The translations under genes and the position numbers were made by a program. From a virus, in the IMG/VR virus record IMGVR_UViG_3300047202_000028, positions 1-30,458 of that record: a DNA stretch of 30,458 nucleotides; one strand, 5' to 3'. This document shows positions 1-7,683 of this stretch, one piece after another (the first letter of the stretch is position 1; each line of letters starts with the position of its first letter). The notes under the pieces were generated by a model that searched no databases, was not told the DNA's origin, and was given only the letters and a program-made list of their open reading frames with translations.

Positions 1-99
1 CTTCTTCTCGCATACCAAACAAATCATCACATAAAAAGGCATCTGTTGGTTAACCCTCTTTTCCACTTTCCAGCTTGCTTTAGGACAGTTTTCATTCAT
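1..99 (-). CDS. Partial gene running off the left edge
   Basis: The first 33 codons of a gene that leaves the window. It opens with ATG at 99, which overlaps the TGA of the 90-aa membrane gene in an ATGA junction, so the two are probably translationally coupled. The visible part begins MNENCPKASWKVEKRV and later has ICLVCEKK, so three cysteines are seen, two of them as CLVC. This may be the start of a zinc-binding motif, but too little is present to name a family. Its position after a holin-like gene would fit a lysis or late accessory gene. Confidence 0.5.
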   Translation of the reverse strand, partial: MNENCPKASWKVEKRVNQQMPFYVMICLVCEKK

Positions 100-368
100 T
101 TCTTTATCAATGACTCTATTGTCGCCAACCTCTCGCAAATCTTCCTTTCAATGGAAGCGTGGTGGGTAAGGTGGTTGGTATTATAGACAAGGGATGATAC
201 GGTTAAGTCTTTAACTGTCTCCCTGATGTCTTTTATCTCATCTTTCAGCCCGTTTAGTATGAACATAACCAATGCAAGCAATATGGGCGTGATAAACCTT
301 AAAATTGGACCCCAACCATTGATTGAGTCTTTTGTCTTTTGACTAACCATACTCTCCTCACTCTCCAC
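96..368 (-). CDS. Small membrane protein, holin-like
   Basis: A 90-aa protein with one hydrophobic segment at about residues 19-41 (WGPILRFITPILLALVMF is its core), followed by a charged amphipathic stretch at about 42-90 that looks like a coiled coil. One membrane helix plus a cytoplasmic coiled coil next to tail-fibre genes resembles XhlA-type haemolysin/holin accessory proteins of phages. That is an inference from shape, not from a diagnostic motif. The 90-aa form starts at GTG (368). An ATG at 350 with GAGGAG just upstream gives 84 aa and is an equally plausible start. It overlaps the partial left-edge gene by 4 nt. It might instead be a spanin component or a structural membrane protein. 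Confidence 0.6.
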   Translation of the reverse strand: MESEESMVSQKTKDSINGWGPILRFITPILLALVMFILNGLKDEIKDIRETVKDLTVSSLVYNTNHLTHHASIERKICERLATIESLIKK

Positions 369-386
369 TCCCTATTCCTATTGTGC

Positions 387-1853
387 CTAATTTGAACAAC
401 CATAACCTACTGTTGAACCGCCGCCACCGCCTGCCGCCGTATTATCGTCTTGGTCAACGCCGATGTTCCATTGGTAGTCGCCTGTCGCTCCTGGTATTGT
501 TTGTAAAAAACCTATCGCTAGTGCAGGAGAACCAGATTGCAAGGTGAAATCGCCACCTACGGCACTGGTGAAAAGAGGGTCTGCGGTTGAGTCGTGTGCC
601 CCCGCAGTAATAAAATAAAGCCCTGCTGTGCCATTGCCGTTATAGAGGTTATAATCAAAATAGGTATATATCCTATTACCAGACCCGACCCTATTAAAAC
701 CATATCGTCCGTTACTGACAGCCATATTATTTGTAAGCACTTGGTCTAATAAAACCGTGGTTGAACTCCGTGCAAAAACAAATCCGTCTGTTGTAACCCC
801 TGTATTATTGTAGGTTATACTATTAAAAAAATAAACTTGTCCACCGCCGTTGCCGAACCCGTGTCCGCCATTTGATTCACTAATACTGTAAATAACATTA
901 CAATAACCTGATGTCCCAGATTGGTAGCCGCCTTCGCCTGTATTATCGTGAATATAACAACCCTGATAATGACAATTTACAGCCGAGGTATCATTAGCGG
1001 CATCCCCATTGGTGTTAATCTCGCAATTTATATATATCCCACTTACACTTGAGCCATCAAGTGTGCCGTTGTTTATTTTGCAACTAATAAAAACCGACCC
1101 CCCTGCGACATTTGAGGTTGTTGAACGCCTGAAACGAATATTATAAAAGAAATTCATAGTTCCAGCCCCCGCAACACAGTTAGTTGTGTCAGGAATTGCG
1201 TTGTCGTCGCTATCTCCGTCAATATCTGGTCTTGTATCACCTAAAGGAGCGTCTGTTCGTGAGGACTCATAACCTATCCACTTAATTGGAGTAGAAGTTC
1301 CACCTGATACTGATAAAGTAAACACATACGCATTCTCCCCAACCTTGACATATCTGCCGTTTTTGATATAGATAGTGTTGCCTGCAACAATTATGGTAGA
1401 GATGGTGTTAGGATGGTCAACCGCACCGCCAAGATACCAGTCGCCACCTGTCTTTGCCCCATCAGTTCCGCAAGCACTGTCAAGGGTAGCGGTATTGGCA
1501 GAGGTATCTACGATTAAATAACGCCCAAGAGTGAACCCGTCTCCCGCTTCTGTTATGTTTATAATATTACCTTCATCTGCGGCGACGAAATTGTGAGTTG
1601 CGGAAGCGATTACTGGAGCAGCGGCATCTCCATCAGCACAAGTAAGGTCAGTTCCACTATCTTCGGCGGCATTTTGTTGTGAAAAGTCTGTGCCAGGAAC
1701 GGCAACGCCAGAGTCAAAACCGCCACCTCCTGTTGTCGCACCAGTTGTTCTTACTTCCCAAACAGTCGCTGCACCTAAAGTCGCAAATGCACTATTTGTT
1801 AAGACGCAAGATAACCAAGTTATAACTATCAAGGTCGTTAGTCGTTTCAACAT
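387..1853 (-). CDS. Secreted beta-helix protein, putative tail spike/fibre
   Basis: 488 aa. Residues 1-25 form a clear Sec signal peptide: MLKR, then a hydrophobic core, ending NSAFA before TLG. The rest is rich in Gly, Asn, Ser and Thr. From about 225 to 390 it has repeated short strands of the type 'VFISCKI', 'IYINCEI', 'HYQGCYI' and 'VYFFNSI', the pattern of a right-handed parallel beta-helix as in pectate-lyase-like phage spikes. A GGGGGS stretch lies close to the C-terminus, which ends YGCSN. The start is well set: GGAGGTAGGAG precedes the ATG. The first 62 nt overlap the end of the upstream gene in another frame. A signal peptide is unusual for a virion fibre, so it could instead be an exported surface protein or polysaccharide-binding factor. 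Confidence 0.65.
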   Translation of the reverse strand: MLKRLTTLIVITWLSCVLTNSAFATLGAATVWEVRTTGATTGGGGFDSGVAVPGTDFSQQNAAEDSGTDLTCADGDAAAPVIASATHNFVAADEGNIINITEAGDGFTLGRYLIVDTSANTATLDSACGTDGAKTGGDWYLGGAVDHPNTISTIIVAGNTIYIKNGRYVKVGENAYVFTLSVSGGTSTPIKWIGYESSRTDAPLGDTRPDIDGDSDDNAIPDTTNCVAGAGTMNFFYNIRFRRSTTSNVAGGSVFISCKINNGTLDGSSVSGIYINCEINTNGDAANDTSAVNCHYQGCYIHDNTGEGGYQSGTSGYCNVIYSISESNGGHGFGNGGGQVYFFNSITYNNTGVTTDGFVFARSSTTVLLDQVLTNNMAVSNGRYGFNRVGSGNRIYTYFDYNLYNGNGTAGLYFITAGAHDSTADPLFTSAVGGDFTLQSGSPALAIGFLQTIPGATGDYQWNIGVDQDDNTAAGGGGGSTVGYGCSN

Positions 1854-2403
1854 CTTCTCCTACCTCCACAAATTTTCCATTTAGTTTATCTTCTTGAATC
1901 TGATTACTTATAATGATTTCTTTCATACCGTTGCCCAAATCTTTCTCTGATTTTTTAATTCGTTTAATCTGGGCATTATTGCATCCCTGTATTGTCCAAG
2001 TCGGGTCGGTTTCTACATTGATTAAATTACAGTCTATAAAGGTCAAATTTTTACCTTCAATCGCTTTCGTATGTGGAGCTTTTTGGGTGAAGTTGGTATC
2101 TCTGATTATTATTCCGTCAGAGATTATGACTTTATGATAAGAGTAGTTTCTGCATTTAGGAGTATATTCAACTGTGCCTCTGTCAAAATCATTCTGGTAA
2201 TCATTCTTTAGCGGTTTAAGTTCTTTATGAATTAGTTTTCTTCCTTGTTCTTTTAAGGTTTTCTCAACCTCTATTCTTTCATTTTCATTAAGTATCTTAT
2301 CTTCCGCAATATCCTTCTTCTTTAAAGTAAAAGTAGAAGTAAGGGGAATATCTTTAGCCCAACATACCGAAGTCAATAAAAAGAATATAATCAAAAACCT
2401 CAT
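1792..2403 (-). CDS. Secreted protein of unknown function
   Basis: 203 aa with an N-terminal signal peptide (MRFLIIFFLLTSVCWA, then KDIP). Residues 20-75 are highly charged and probably helical. From about 80 on there are short strand-like repeats such as VIISDGIIIRDTNF and NLTFIDCNLINV, which suggest a short beta-solenoid. No enzymatic motif is seen. A good ribosome site (GGGAGGG, 3 nt before ATG 2403) supports the start. Its last 62 nt overlap the start of the beta-helix gene in a different frame, so the two are likely coupled and may work together at the tail tip or cell surface. I do not recognise the family with certainty. Confidence 0.6.
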   Translation of the reverse strand: MRFLIIFFLLTSVCWAKDIPLTSTFTLKKKDIAEDKILNENERIEVEKTLKEQGRKLIHKELKPLKNDYQNDFDRGTVEYTPKCRNYSYHKVIISDGIIIRDTNFTQKAPHTKAIEGKNLTFIDCNLINVETDPTWTIQGCNNAQIKRIKKSEKDLGNGMKEIIISNQIQEDKLNGKFVEVGEDVETTNDLDSYNLVILRLNK

Positions 2404-2412
2404 CTTCCCTCC

Positions 2413-2454
2413 CTATTCATAAATAGTAATGACTGCTTGTTTGGTTAAGTCCAT
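2413..2454 (-). CDS. Possible 13-aa peptide between two fibre genes
   Basis: A minimal ORF reading MDLTKQAVITIYE, whose ATG overlaps the stop codon of the upstream 383-aa gene. It fills the 50-nt gap before the 203-aa gene. It may be only a reinitiation passenger with no product of its own. Confidence 0.15.
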   Translation of the reverse strand: MDLTKQAVITIYE

Positions 2455-3605
2455 CATTCCCTCACTATTATTGTCGCCTGTGGCACTGTGGCGGCTGTAA
2501 CATTAAATCCGTATCTTTCCCCCGCTAAAAATGAAGTGTTGAATGAACCTAAAGAAGTGTCCTCATTGTAAGAAGTCCCTGTGAGGGTAATCGGCTCTGT
2601 CCCTGAACAGTTGGTATAATTGGCTTCGGTGTAGTTCGCCGCCCCCGCCCCGTAAGTTACTTTCTTGACTACCGCCGAGAAATTCCCCACTGTGCCGTTT
2701 GAGTCCACTTCCCAAGCCCCTGCGGTGAAGTTACTCATTGCCCTCGCATAAGAATACCAGCCAGGAGAGATAGCACCGCCACTCGTATTTATAATGGTGT
2801 AAATAATGTAATGGGGATTATTATCCCAGTCAGTCCTCTCTGCGGCGGTGATGTGGATGGTAGAATTACCTGTGTGCGTTGTGAGAGTGGTATTAGTGGC
2901 ATAGTCTAAAGCTACAATGTCAGTCTTGTTAAAGAAGTTTGTCAGAGTAGGTAAAGCAAGAGTATCGGTCTTATTATAGAAGTTTGTAAGAGTAGCTAAT
3001 GCGACTGTTTCAGTCTTGTTGTAGAAGTTAGTTAAAGTTGGCAAGGCGAGTGTATCTGTTTTATTGTAAAAGTTAGTCATAGTGGTAGTGGTAGTTTCAT
3101 TGGCGTAAATCCCAGAGCCGATTATCGCCTGTATCTCTGCGGAAGTATCTACGGTGGGGTCAACTTCGGTAGTAATTACATCTGTTATGGCTATTCCGCT
3201 ATCTTTAATTTCTTCGTTAGAAGCTCCGTAGACTGTTATATTCCCTTCTGTGGCGGTGGAGTTGGCGGTTACATTGCCAGAGCCAGCAGGGTTATCCCAA
3301 GTGTATACACCTGCCCCGTCATTTTTAAGGTATCCTGCGGCGTTAGGGATGCCGTCAAAAGAACCTGTATTATTCCATTGGATTTCGGTAGCGTTGCCAC
3401 CTGGAGTGCCGCCACCCCCCACAGTTATATTTATTGTTCCGTCTCCATTGTCTACGTGATTAACTCTAATCTTATAAGGATTAACTGGGCTTGAGTCATT
3501 AGCCTGAGTTATAGTCAGGGGTGCCCTTTCAAAGTCTATTGTTTGAGCAAAGACTAAGAAAGGAAATAGAATAAATAGTGATGTTATAAAGATTTTTTTA
3601 AGCAT
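2454..3605 (-). CDS. Tail-fibre-like protein with signal peptide and repeats
   Basis: 383 aa. Residues 1-20 form a Sec-type signal peptide ending FLVFA before QTI. The body is Thr/Asn/Gly-rich. Residues 70-110 resemble the 'NATEIQWNNTG..' modules common in environmental phage fibres. Residues 177-236 hold four 15-residue repeats. They are followed by a segment with HITAAERTDWD (about 253-263), a motif I know from the ends of repeat shafts in many phage fibres. The C-terminal 120 residues are probably a beta-rich tip. The start has AGGA 6 nt upstream of ATG 3605. It is likely a receptor-contact or decoration fibre; the signal peptide is the odd point, as in two neighbours. Confidence 0.65.
   Translation of the reverse strand: MLKKIFITSLFILFPFLVFAQTIDFERAPLTITQANDSSPVNPYKIRVNHVDNGDGTINITVGGGGTPGGNATEIQWNNTGSFDGIPNAAGYLKNDGAGVYTWDNPAGSGNVTANSTATEGNITVYGASNEEIKDSGIAITDVITTEVDPTVDTSAEIQAIIGSGIYANETTTTTMTNFYNKTDTLALPTLTNFYNKTETVALATLTNFYNKTDTLALPTLTNFFNKTDIVALDYATNTTLTTHTGNSTIHITAAERTDWDNNPHYIIYTIINTSGGAISPGWYSYARAMSNFTAGAWEVDSNGTVGNFSAVVKKVTYGAGAANYTEANYTNCSGTEPITLTGTSYNEDTSLGSFNTSFLAGERYGFNVTAATVPQATIIVRE
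2898..3077 (-). repeat. Four 45-bp tandem repeats in the fibre gene
   Basis: Four consecutive 15-residue units based on TNFYNKTDTLALPTL (residues 177-191, 192-206, 207-221 and 222-236 of the fibre). Units 1 and 3 are identical in protein but differ at synonymous bases. Unit 2 has TETVALATL and unit 4 has FFNKTDIVALDYA. Synonymous drift between identical peptides points to selection on the protein repeat rather than very recent DNA duplication. Such repeats usually form a trimeric shaft. Confidence 0.85.
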
Positions 3606-3655
3606 ATTTTTCCTGCGGAGTTAGTTACTGTTACTTTTTTTGTGTTATCTGCCAT
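3584..3655 (-). CDS. Possible 23-aa peptide ahead of the fibre gene
   Basis: A short ORF reading MADNTKKVTVTNSAGKICL then KKSL. ATAGGA lies 8 nt before its ATG at 3655. It runs into the start of the 383-aa fibre gene in another frame across an A7 run. The Thr/Val/Asn-rich sequence looks like the N-terminus of a small virion protein, but the ORF is too short to be sure. It could be a leader peptide coupling translation to the fibre. Confidence 0.2.
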   Translation of the reverse strand: MADNTKKVTVTNSAGKICLKKSL

Positions 3656-3682
3656 TGACAAATCCTATTTTTATGGTATACT
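3655..3682 (+). promoter_or_regulatory. Near-consensus sigma70 promoter, plus strand
   Basis: TTGACA (3655-3660) is a perfect -35 box and TATACT (3677-3682) a near-perfect -10 box, separated by 16 bp. TG at 3674-3675 gives an extended -10 (TGGTATACT). It points rightward, against all other genes, inside one of the few real gaps of the window. Transcription would begin near 3689, which is exactly the ATG of the small plus-strand ORF. Confidence 0.65.
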
Positions 3683-3688
3683 TTAAAT

Positions 3689-3853
3689 ATGATAATTGTT
3701 TGGATAATAGTTGGTATATTCAGCATATCCTGCATCCTTGGACTATTCTGCATATTCTTTAGATTTTGTATCTACCCAATAATTGATTGGTGGGATACCA
3801 AGAAATCTAACTCACTAACCACTTGTCCAACTCGTCCCTTGAAAGAGGAATAA
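3689..3853 (+). CDS. Small plus-strand membrane protein, leaderless candidate
   Basis: 54 aa, the only well-supported candidate gene on the plus strand. Residues 2-32 are almost wholly hydrophobic (Ile, Val, Phe, Leu, Trp, Cys), enough for one membrane-spanning helix. They are followed by DWWDTKK and a polar tail ending LKEE. The ATG begins 7 nt after the -10 box of a near-consensus promoter, so the mRNA would have no leader and no Shine-Dalgarno site. The last 47 nt are antisense to the 3' end of the 343-aa gene. Possible roles are a holin or antiholin-like peptide, or a superinfection-exclusion membrane peptide. No homologue is recognised. Alternatively the promoter makes an antisense RNA and the ORF is incidental. 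Confidence 0.45.
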   Translation: MIIVWIIVGIFSISCILGLFCIFFRFCIYPIIDWWDTKKSNSLTTCPTRPLKEE

Positions 3854-4838
3854 TATTCCCAAAGTTATCTATGGTAAATGCCCCTGCTTTCCTTGCTTTT
3901 TCTAATTGTTGAGACATATTTATTGCTTGTAAAACCCCAGGTGTTACCATAAACATTCCCCCCATACTTCTCAAGAACCTACCAATGAAAGGAATATCCC
4001 CAGGCAATTCCGCCATTTTACTCGCTGTTCTATAACCACGAATGTCCTTAACTGTTTGTTTTGGTAATACTTTTTCTGCCGCTATTTGCCCCTCTGCTCC
4101 ACCAAATTTATTTTTTATGGCATCAAGAACCTTGTTGAATTTAAAATAATTTTTAACCTGACTATATGGTTCTATGAACTTCTTATAAGTAGCCCTGACT
4201 GTTTCCATTTCTGGGAAAGCGTCAAGTTGTGCCCCCTTAATGTTATTAATGGTATCTAATAAATCAAGATTATTAGCCCTTATATTCTTTGGGACTTTTG
4301 TGTTCATATAGTTGATAATCTCTTGTGATTGTTGTAAGGTAATGTTGGGAGACATCGGTTTAACTTTTTTGACCATATCTCTCAAAAACGGAGTTCTTCT
4401 CATAACCCCCTTGACTTCTGGAGCCATTTCGTCAAAATTATTCACAATATCATCTACGACATTCTGGAGACTTACCACTCTTGTTGGATTTTTTGCAGTG
4501 AGGCTTTCTAATTGACCACCAAATTCTGCAATCTTATTAGTATGTGCTTCAACAAATGCCTCCCTAACTTGTTTAGCAAAATTCGCACCTTTTTGTGAAT
4601 TTATCACCTTTGGAAAATTGGCAAGACCTTGAGTAACTATTCCCACGCCCCTACCAACTTTCTGGGGAATACCAGTCTTAAGTAAACCATATCCTGCCCC
4701 AGCAGCGGCACCTACTCCAGCAACTCCACCAAGAATATCACCAAGACCAGTGGATGGTTTTGATTCACCCTTAGTAGCATATTGTCCCCATTCATCAGAT
4801 TGGGAATCTACTGCGTATTTATCCCATTCATCAACCAT
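3807..4838 (-). CDS. Putative internal virion/ejection protein C
   Basis: 343 aa. The N-terminus has two copies of a D-E-W-(D/G)-x-Y-A motif (residues 3-9 and 15-21), followed by a Gly/Ala-rich hydrophobic stretch at about 32-52 (GLGDILGGVAGVGAAAGAGY is its first part) that could insert in a membrane. The middle is charged and probably helical. A second hydrophobic patch lies near 288-305 (GRFLRSMGGMFMVTPGVL). It is the third of three consecutive genes with this helical, membrane-active look, as seen for podovirus ejection proteins (P22 gp7/gp16/gp20 or T7 gp14-16 by role). No lytic enzyme motif is seen. Assignment rests mainly on position and composition. Confidence 0.5.
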   Translation of the reverse strand: MVDEWDKYAVDSQSDEWGQYATKGESKPSTGLGDILGGVAGVGAAAGAGYGLLKTGIPQKVGRGVGIVTQGLANFPKVINSQKGANFAKQVREAFVEAHTNKIAEFGGQLESLTAKNPTRVVSLQNVVDDIVNNFDEMAPEVKGVMRRTPFLRDMVKKVKPMSPNITLQQSQEIINYMNTKVPKNIRANNLDLLDTINNIKGAQLDAFPEMETVRATYKKFIEPYSQVKNYFKFNKVLDAIKNKFGGAEGQIAAEKVLPKQTVKDIRGYRTASKMAELPGDIPFIGRFLRSMGGMFMVTPGVLQAINMSQQLEKARKAGAFTIDNFGNIIPLSRDELDKWLVS

Positions 4839-4839
4839 T

Positions 4840-5760
4840 TTATTTAAGTCCTTTTGCTTTCATAAAGGCATCTACTTTATTGGAAGGTATCTTGTAATTT
4901 ACTCCCCCTACCGTAAACTCACTAAATCCTTGTTTTTGTCTTACACTTCGCAAGTCATTAACCATTCCAAATAACTTCTGGAGTTTTAACTTCCCTGATT
5001 CATAACTATCAAAAAGTGTAGGAAGTAAACGGATAACTGCTCTTTGTTCATATTCAGATAAGTTACCTACATCTCCCATACCACGAGCCAACTGTGCCCT
5101 AACTCCTTGCACGAAATCTGAATATGCTTGGTCTTGTCTCTGAGCATCCGTAGCACCCAAACCTTTCTTAACGACATCCCATAACCCTAATGCTGGGACT
5201 AATCCTGTTCCCGTAATTTTTCCCTTGTAAGGAGAGGTATTTAACCATTCCTTTTCCATAGTTTTTCCGACAGTTTCCAATCTGGTTGCTTTACCTAATG
5301 CAACTTCATTTTCTTTCTGTTGTGCAATTTGTGCCTGTTCGGTTACTGGATTCGGTTTATAACCAGTCGGTCTACCATATATATCCAACTTTTCTGGGAC
5401 ATAATCTCCCTGTCCGCCCACGTTCACACTTCCCTCACCTGCGGGCAAGTTAAGTGGTCCTTGGGTTTGTCCCCCCTGCCCTGCAAATAATGTTGGTTTC
5501 GGACCACCCGCTTCATACATCGCCTGTTGAGCCGTAGCAACTTTACCCATTTCCAATATATTATCAAAGGCAGTCCTATCCTCCAACTCAACTACTGTCT
5601 GCCCCGTTACTGGATTGATAGTTTGCTTGACTTTATACTTACCGCTCTCAAGTGCTTTCTGGACTTTCTGTTGAGTTTTCTGTTTCTCTTGTTCCGCCAA
5701 AAACCCAGACAATACTTGAGCACCAGAGTTTACTCCATTTAAAATATCGTTGATAGGCAT
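4840..5760 (-). CDS. Putative internal virion/ejection protein B
   Basis: 306 aa from the ATG at 5760, which sits in a TAATG overlap with the upstream gene and has GGGAGG 6-7 nt before it. A longer reading to 5799 would overlap that gene and lacks such a site. The protein is helical and polar, with a Gln/Lys-rich coiled-coil region near residues 25-40, a Pro/Gly-rich linker around 85-130 and a helical C-terminus. It lies between two other ejection-type proteins, immediately upstream of the 343-aa gene (1-nt gap). I recognise no catalytic residues. A virion DNA-ejection role is inferred from context. Confidence 0.5.
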   Translation of the reverse strand: MPINDILNGVNSGAQVLSGFLAEQEKQKTQQKVQKALESGKYKVKQTINPVTGQTVVELEDRTAFDNILEMGKVATAQQAMYEAGGPKPTLFAGQGGQTQGPLNLPAGEGSVNVGGQGDYVPEKLDIYGRPTGYKPNPVTEQAQIAQQKENEVALGKATRLETVGKTMEKEWLNTSPYKGKITGTGLVPALGLWDVVKKGLGATDAQRQDQAYSDFVQGVRAQLARGMGDVGNLSEYEQRAVIRLLPTLFDSYESGKLKLQKLFGMVNDLRSVRQKQGFSEFTVGGVNYKIPSNKVDAFMKAKGLK

Positions 5761-6410
5761 TAGAAACCTCCCAAACTTGATAGACCTGAAGTAGCCCAAG
5801 AATTATTTGCTATATTGCTTGTTCCACCTAACGATGTTGCCGTCGGAGAACCTCCAAAATTAAACTTCGCCAATAGACTCCCTATACTTGACCAGTCTAT
5901 ATTTGAACTCTGGGGGACATAGGAAGTGGGTGAGACATAAGATTGAGAAGGTGTCTGTCCTATAAACGACATTCCCTGGTTCAATGAAGTATTCCTTAAG
6001 TTCTCAAGGGTAGATAACTGGGTAGATGCCTTGTTGTTTAATAAATCGCCGTATAATCTATCCATCACCCCAGAATTAAGCATATTTTTTGAGGCACCAT
6101 AGGCACCCAAAGACTCCCCAGCTTGGTCATAGTAACGACCTAATGCTTGTGAAGTAGCTTCTGGCAAGGTAGTGGCATTTAACCCACTTTTAATCTGCCC
6201 AGAAATCAAAGGCAGTAATTCCTTGTAATAAGGTAAATATGCTGCCATTTGTTGTTTCTGCGGCTCTGTATAATCATTAGCCGCTTGTTGTTGGGCTTCA
6301 GCCGCTTTACTCGCAGCCTTTGACTGCTGAGAAGAAGCCGCAGCCCCTATTCCTGCCGCCCCTAATGCACTTGCCCCCATTATTAGAGCAGCAGTTGTTC
6401 CGATTGCCAT
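5760..6410 (-). CDS. Putative internal virion/ejection protein A
   Basis: 216 aa. Residues 1-25 are a hydrophobic Ala/Gly stretch (MAIGTTAALIMGASALGAAG opens it). It is followed by an Ala/Gln/Lys-rich helix (AASKAAEAQQQAAND), then a helical region with YLPYYKELLPLI, and a Ser/Gly/Asn-rich tail. This 'A-rich N-terminus, QQ-rich helix, loose tail' plan is common among small podovirus ejection proteins placed after the tail genes. The N-terminus is not a cleavable signal peptide by pattern but could span a membrane. GGAGG lies 6-7 nt before the ATG. Confidence 0.55.
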   Translation of the reverse strand: MAIGTTAALIMGASALGAAGIGAAASSQQSKAASKAAEAQQQAANDYTEPQKQQMAAYLPYYKELLPLISGQIKSGLNATTLPEATSQALGRYYDQAGESLGAYGASKNMLNSGVMDRLYGDLLNNKASTQLSTLENLRNTSLNQGMSFIGQTPSQSYVSPTSYVPQSSNIDWSSIGSLLAKFNFGGSPTATSLGGTSNIANNSWATSGLSSLGGF

Positions 6411-6422
6411 TTCAAACCTCCT

Positions 6423-6878
6423 TTAGATAATCTTAAGATAGTGATATTCCATAAGTCTATACTTGTTTATTCCATATAACCTTGATAAAGTTTCCTTGTT
6501 CATATTTTCCATATGTATCATTGAGACAAAGTTAGCACCCTTATTCTTACATTCGTTCTCAAATGCTTTCAGCAACCGCATAGCCAGAGAACCCTTCCTT
6601 TCTTCTTTGGTTATGAACCAAATGGTTTCCTCGGCTAACTTCTGTTTATTATCAAATATTGAAGTCCCTATCACTCCAGCGATTAAACCTACTATCCTAT
6701 TTTCTTTTTCGGCGACGATATGAATATGCTTATTTATAAATTCATTTATCGTGTTATCAAGTGTATTCCAGTCAAAGGATAATCCGAACTCTTTTAATCC
6801 TTCCTCGTAAAATTCGTAAATGAGGAGTTTGACAGAATCCTTATCATCAAACCTTGCTGGTCTAAGTAAGATTGACAT
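6423..6878 (-). CDS. GNAT-family N-acetyltransferase
   Basis: 151 aa, the normal length for a single GNAT domain. It starts with the typical LLRPARFDDKDSVKLLI helix, continues with strands HIHIVAEKENRIVGLIAGVI (about 51-70), and has a motif A region WFITKEERKGSLAMRLLKAF at 87-106, where the acetyl-CoA pyrophosphate loop would lie (E-R-K-G-S-L-A in place of Q/RxxGxG/A). GNAT genes among phage tail genes are common in podoviruses and may acetylate a virion or host protein. The acceptor cannot be told. The start overlaps the 71-aa gene by 17 nt. Confidence 0.8.
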   Translation of the reverse strand: MSILLRPARFDDKDSVKLLIYEFYEEGLKEFGLSFDWNTLDNTINEFINKHIHIVAEKENRIVGLIAGVIGTSIFDNKQKLAEETIWFITKEERKGSLAMRLLKAFENECKNKGANFVSMIHMENMNKETLSRLYGINKYRLMEYHYLKII

Positions 6879-7077
6879 ACCTCAATGTGCTGTTAATCTT
6901 CGTGTATATCCTTATCGTCGCACCAGAATAATATCCCTGAAGTTCCCCCTCCCCAATAGTTTCGGTAGTGGGTAGAGTAGTAACTATCTTCATAAGATAC
7001 GGAGTCTGAAAGGCAAGACGGTGTATCTCATTATGCTTGGGTGATTCTTCTGGTAAAACCTCAAAATTTTTACGCAT
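6862..7077 (-). CDS. Small tail-region protein, unknown
   Basis: 71 aa. It is translationally coupled (TAATG) to the fibre-like gene upstream and overlaps the GNAT gene downstream. The sequence holds a helical N-terminus (EESPKHNEIHRLAFQTPYL) and a strand-rich second half (GYYSGATIRIYTKINSTLRY), compatible with a small beta-sandwich virion protein. No family is recognised with certainty. Confidence 0.55.
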   Translation of the reverse strand: MRKNFEVLPEESPKHNEIHRLAFQTPYLMKIVTTLPTTETIGEGELQGYYSGATIRIYTKINSTLRYVNLT

Positions 7078-7673
7078 TAGGCTCTAATTTCTGTTATCGT
7101 TATACTTGAAAGGCAAACTCCACCAAATTTCCTTGCCCCACCTACCCCATTAAATGTTATAGTACCTCCTGCCGCTTCTCCAGCCCTGACCCTAAATGTG
7201 GTTTCAGATGTTGTCCCCGCAGTCATATAGTAAGTAAATACAACACACTCCATAACAGCGGTAGAATATGAATATGCGTTTACTGCTATAAGTGCGTTAG
7301 CCGTTGCATCTTGAAATAATGCGACTATGGGATAACCTGCCCCAGCTAAAGAAATATTACAAACTACATCTATTCTTAATTTATTGGTTGCAGAAGTTGG
7401 TGTTACCGCAAGAGTCATAAACTCGGCTCCCTCTGTAATTTGAGGGATAGTATCGTCATTAGGAAGGGCTGTATTCCCTGTAGCCACCGCACCAGTTTGG
7501 GTATTGACGACTTGTTGCTTCTCATCCACATATTTTTTGGTTGACGCTTGCATATCTGTTGTCGGAGTGGGAACAATGGGAGAGGAACTAAAAGTCTTTA
7601 CCCCAGCGATAGTCAGTGTATCATTTTCTATTTTTTCTATCGCTGCTGAAACTGTTAATGTCTGTAATGCCAT
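7077..7673 (-). CDS. Fibre-like virion protein
   Basis: 198 aa. Residues 1-60 contain the shaft-like motif TDMQASTKKYVDEK, which I associate with the N-terminal joining regions of many phage tail or head fibres. After it comes a Thr/Ala/Val-rich beta-domain (residues 75-198) with no enzymatic motif and no signal peptide. It directly follows the nozzle gene (10-nt gap) and precedes the small 71-aa protein, so it is probably a fibre or adhesin attached to the tail. A head fibre is the alternative. Confidence 0.65.
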   Translation of the reverse strand: MALQTLTVSAAIEKIENDTLTIAGVKTFSSSPIVPTPTTDMQASTKKYVDEKQQVVNTQTGAVATGNTALPNDDTIPQITEGAEFMTLAVTPTSATNKLRIDVVCNISLAGAGYPIVALFQDATANALIAVNAYSYSTAVMECVVFTYYMTAGTTSETTFRVRAGEAAGGTITFNGVGGARKFGGVCLSSITITEIRA

Positions 7674-7683
7674 ATTACCTCCC

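Noticed and set aside
2454-3605. Diversity-generating retroelement acting on the fibre genes.
   Set aside because: No reverse transcriptase gene and no template/variable repeat pair were seen in the window.
3655-3806. 40-codon minus-strand frame in the gap (starts near 3750).
   Set aside because: No ribosome site and low-complexity sequence; the plus-strand promoter and ORF explain the gap better.
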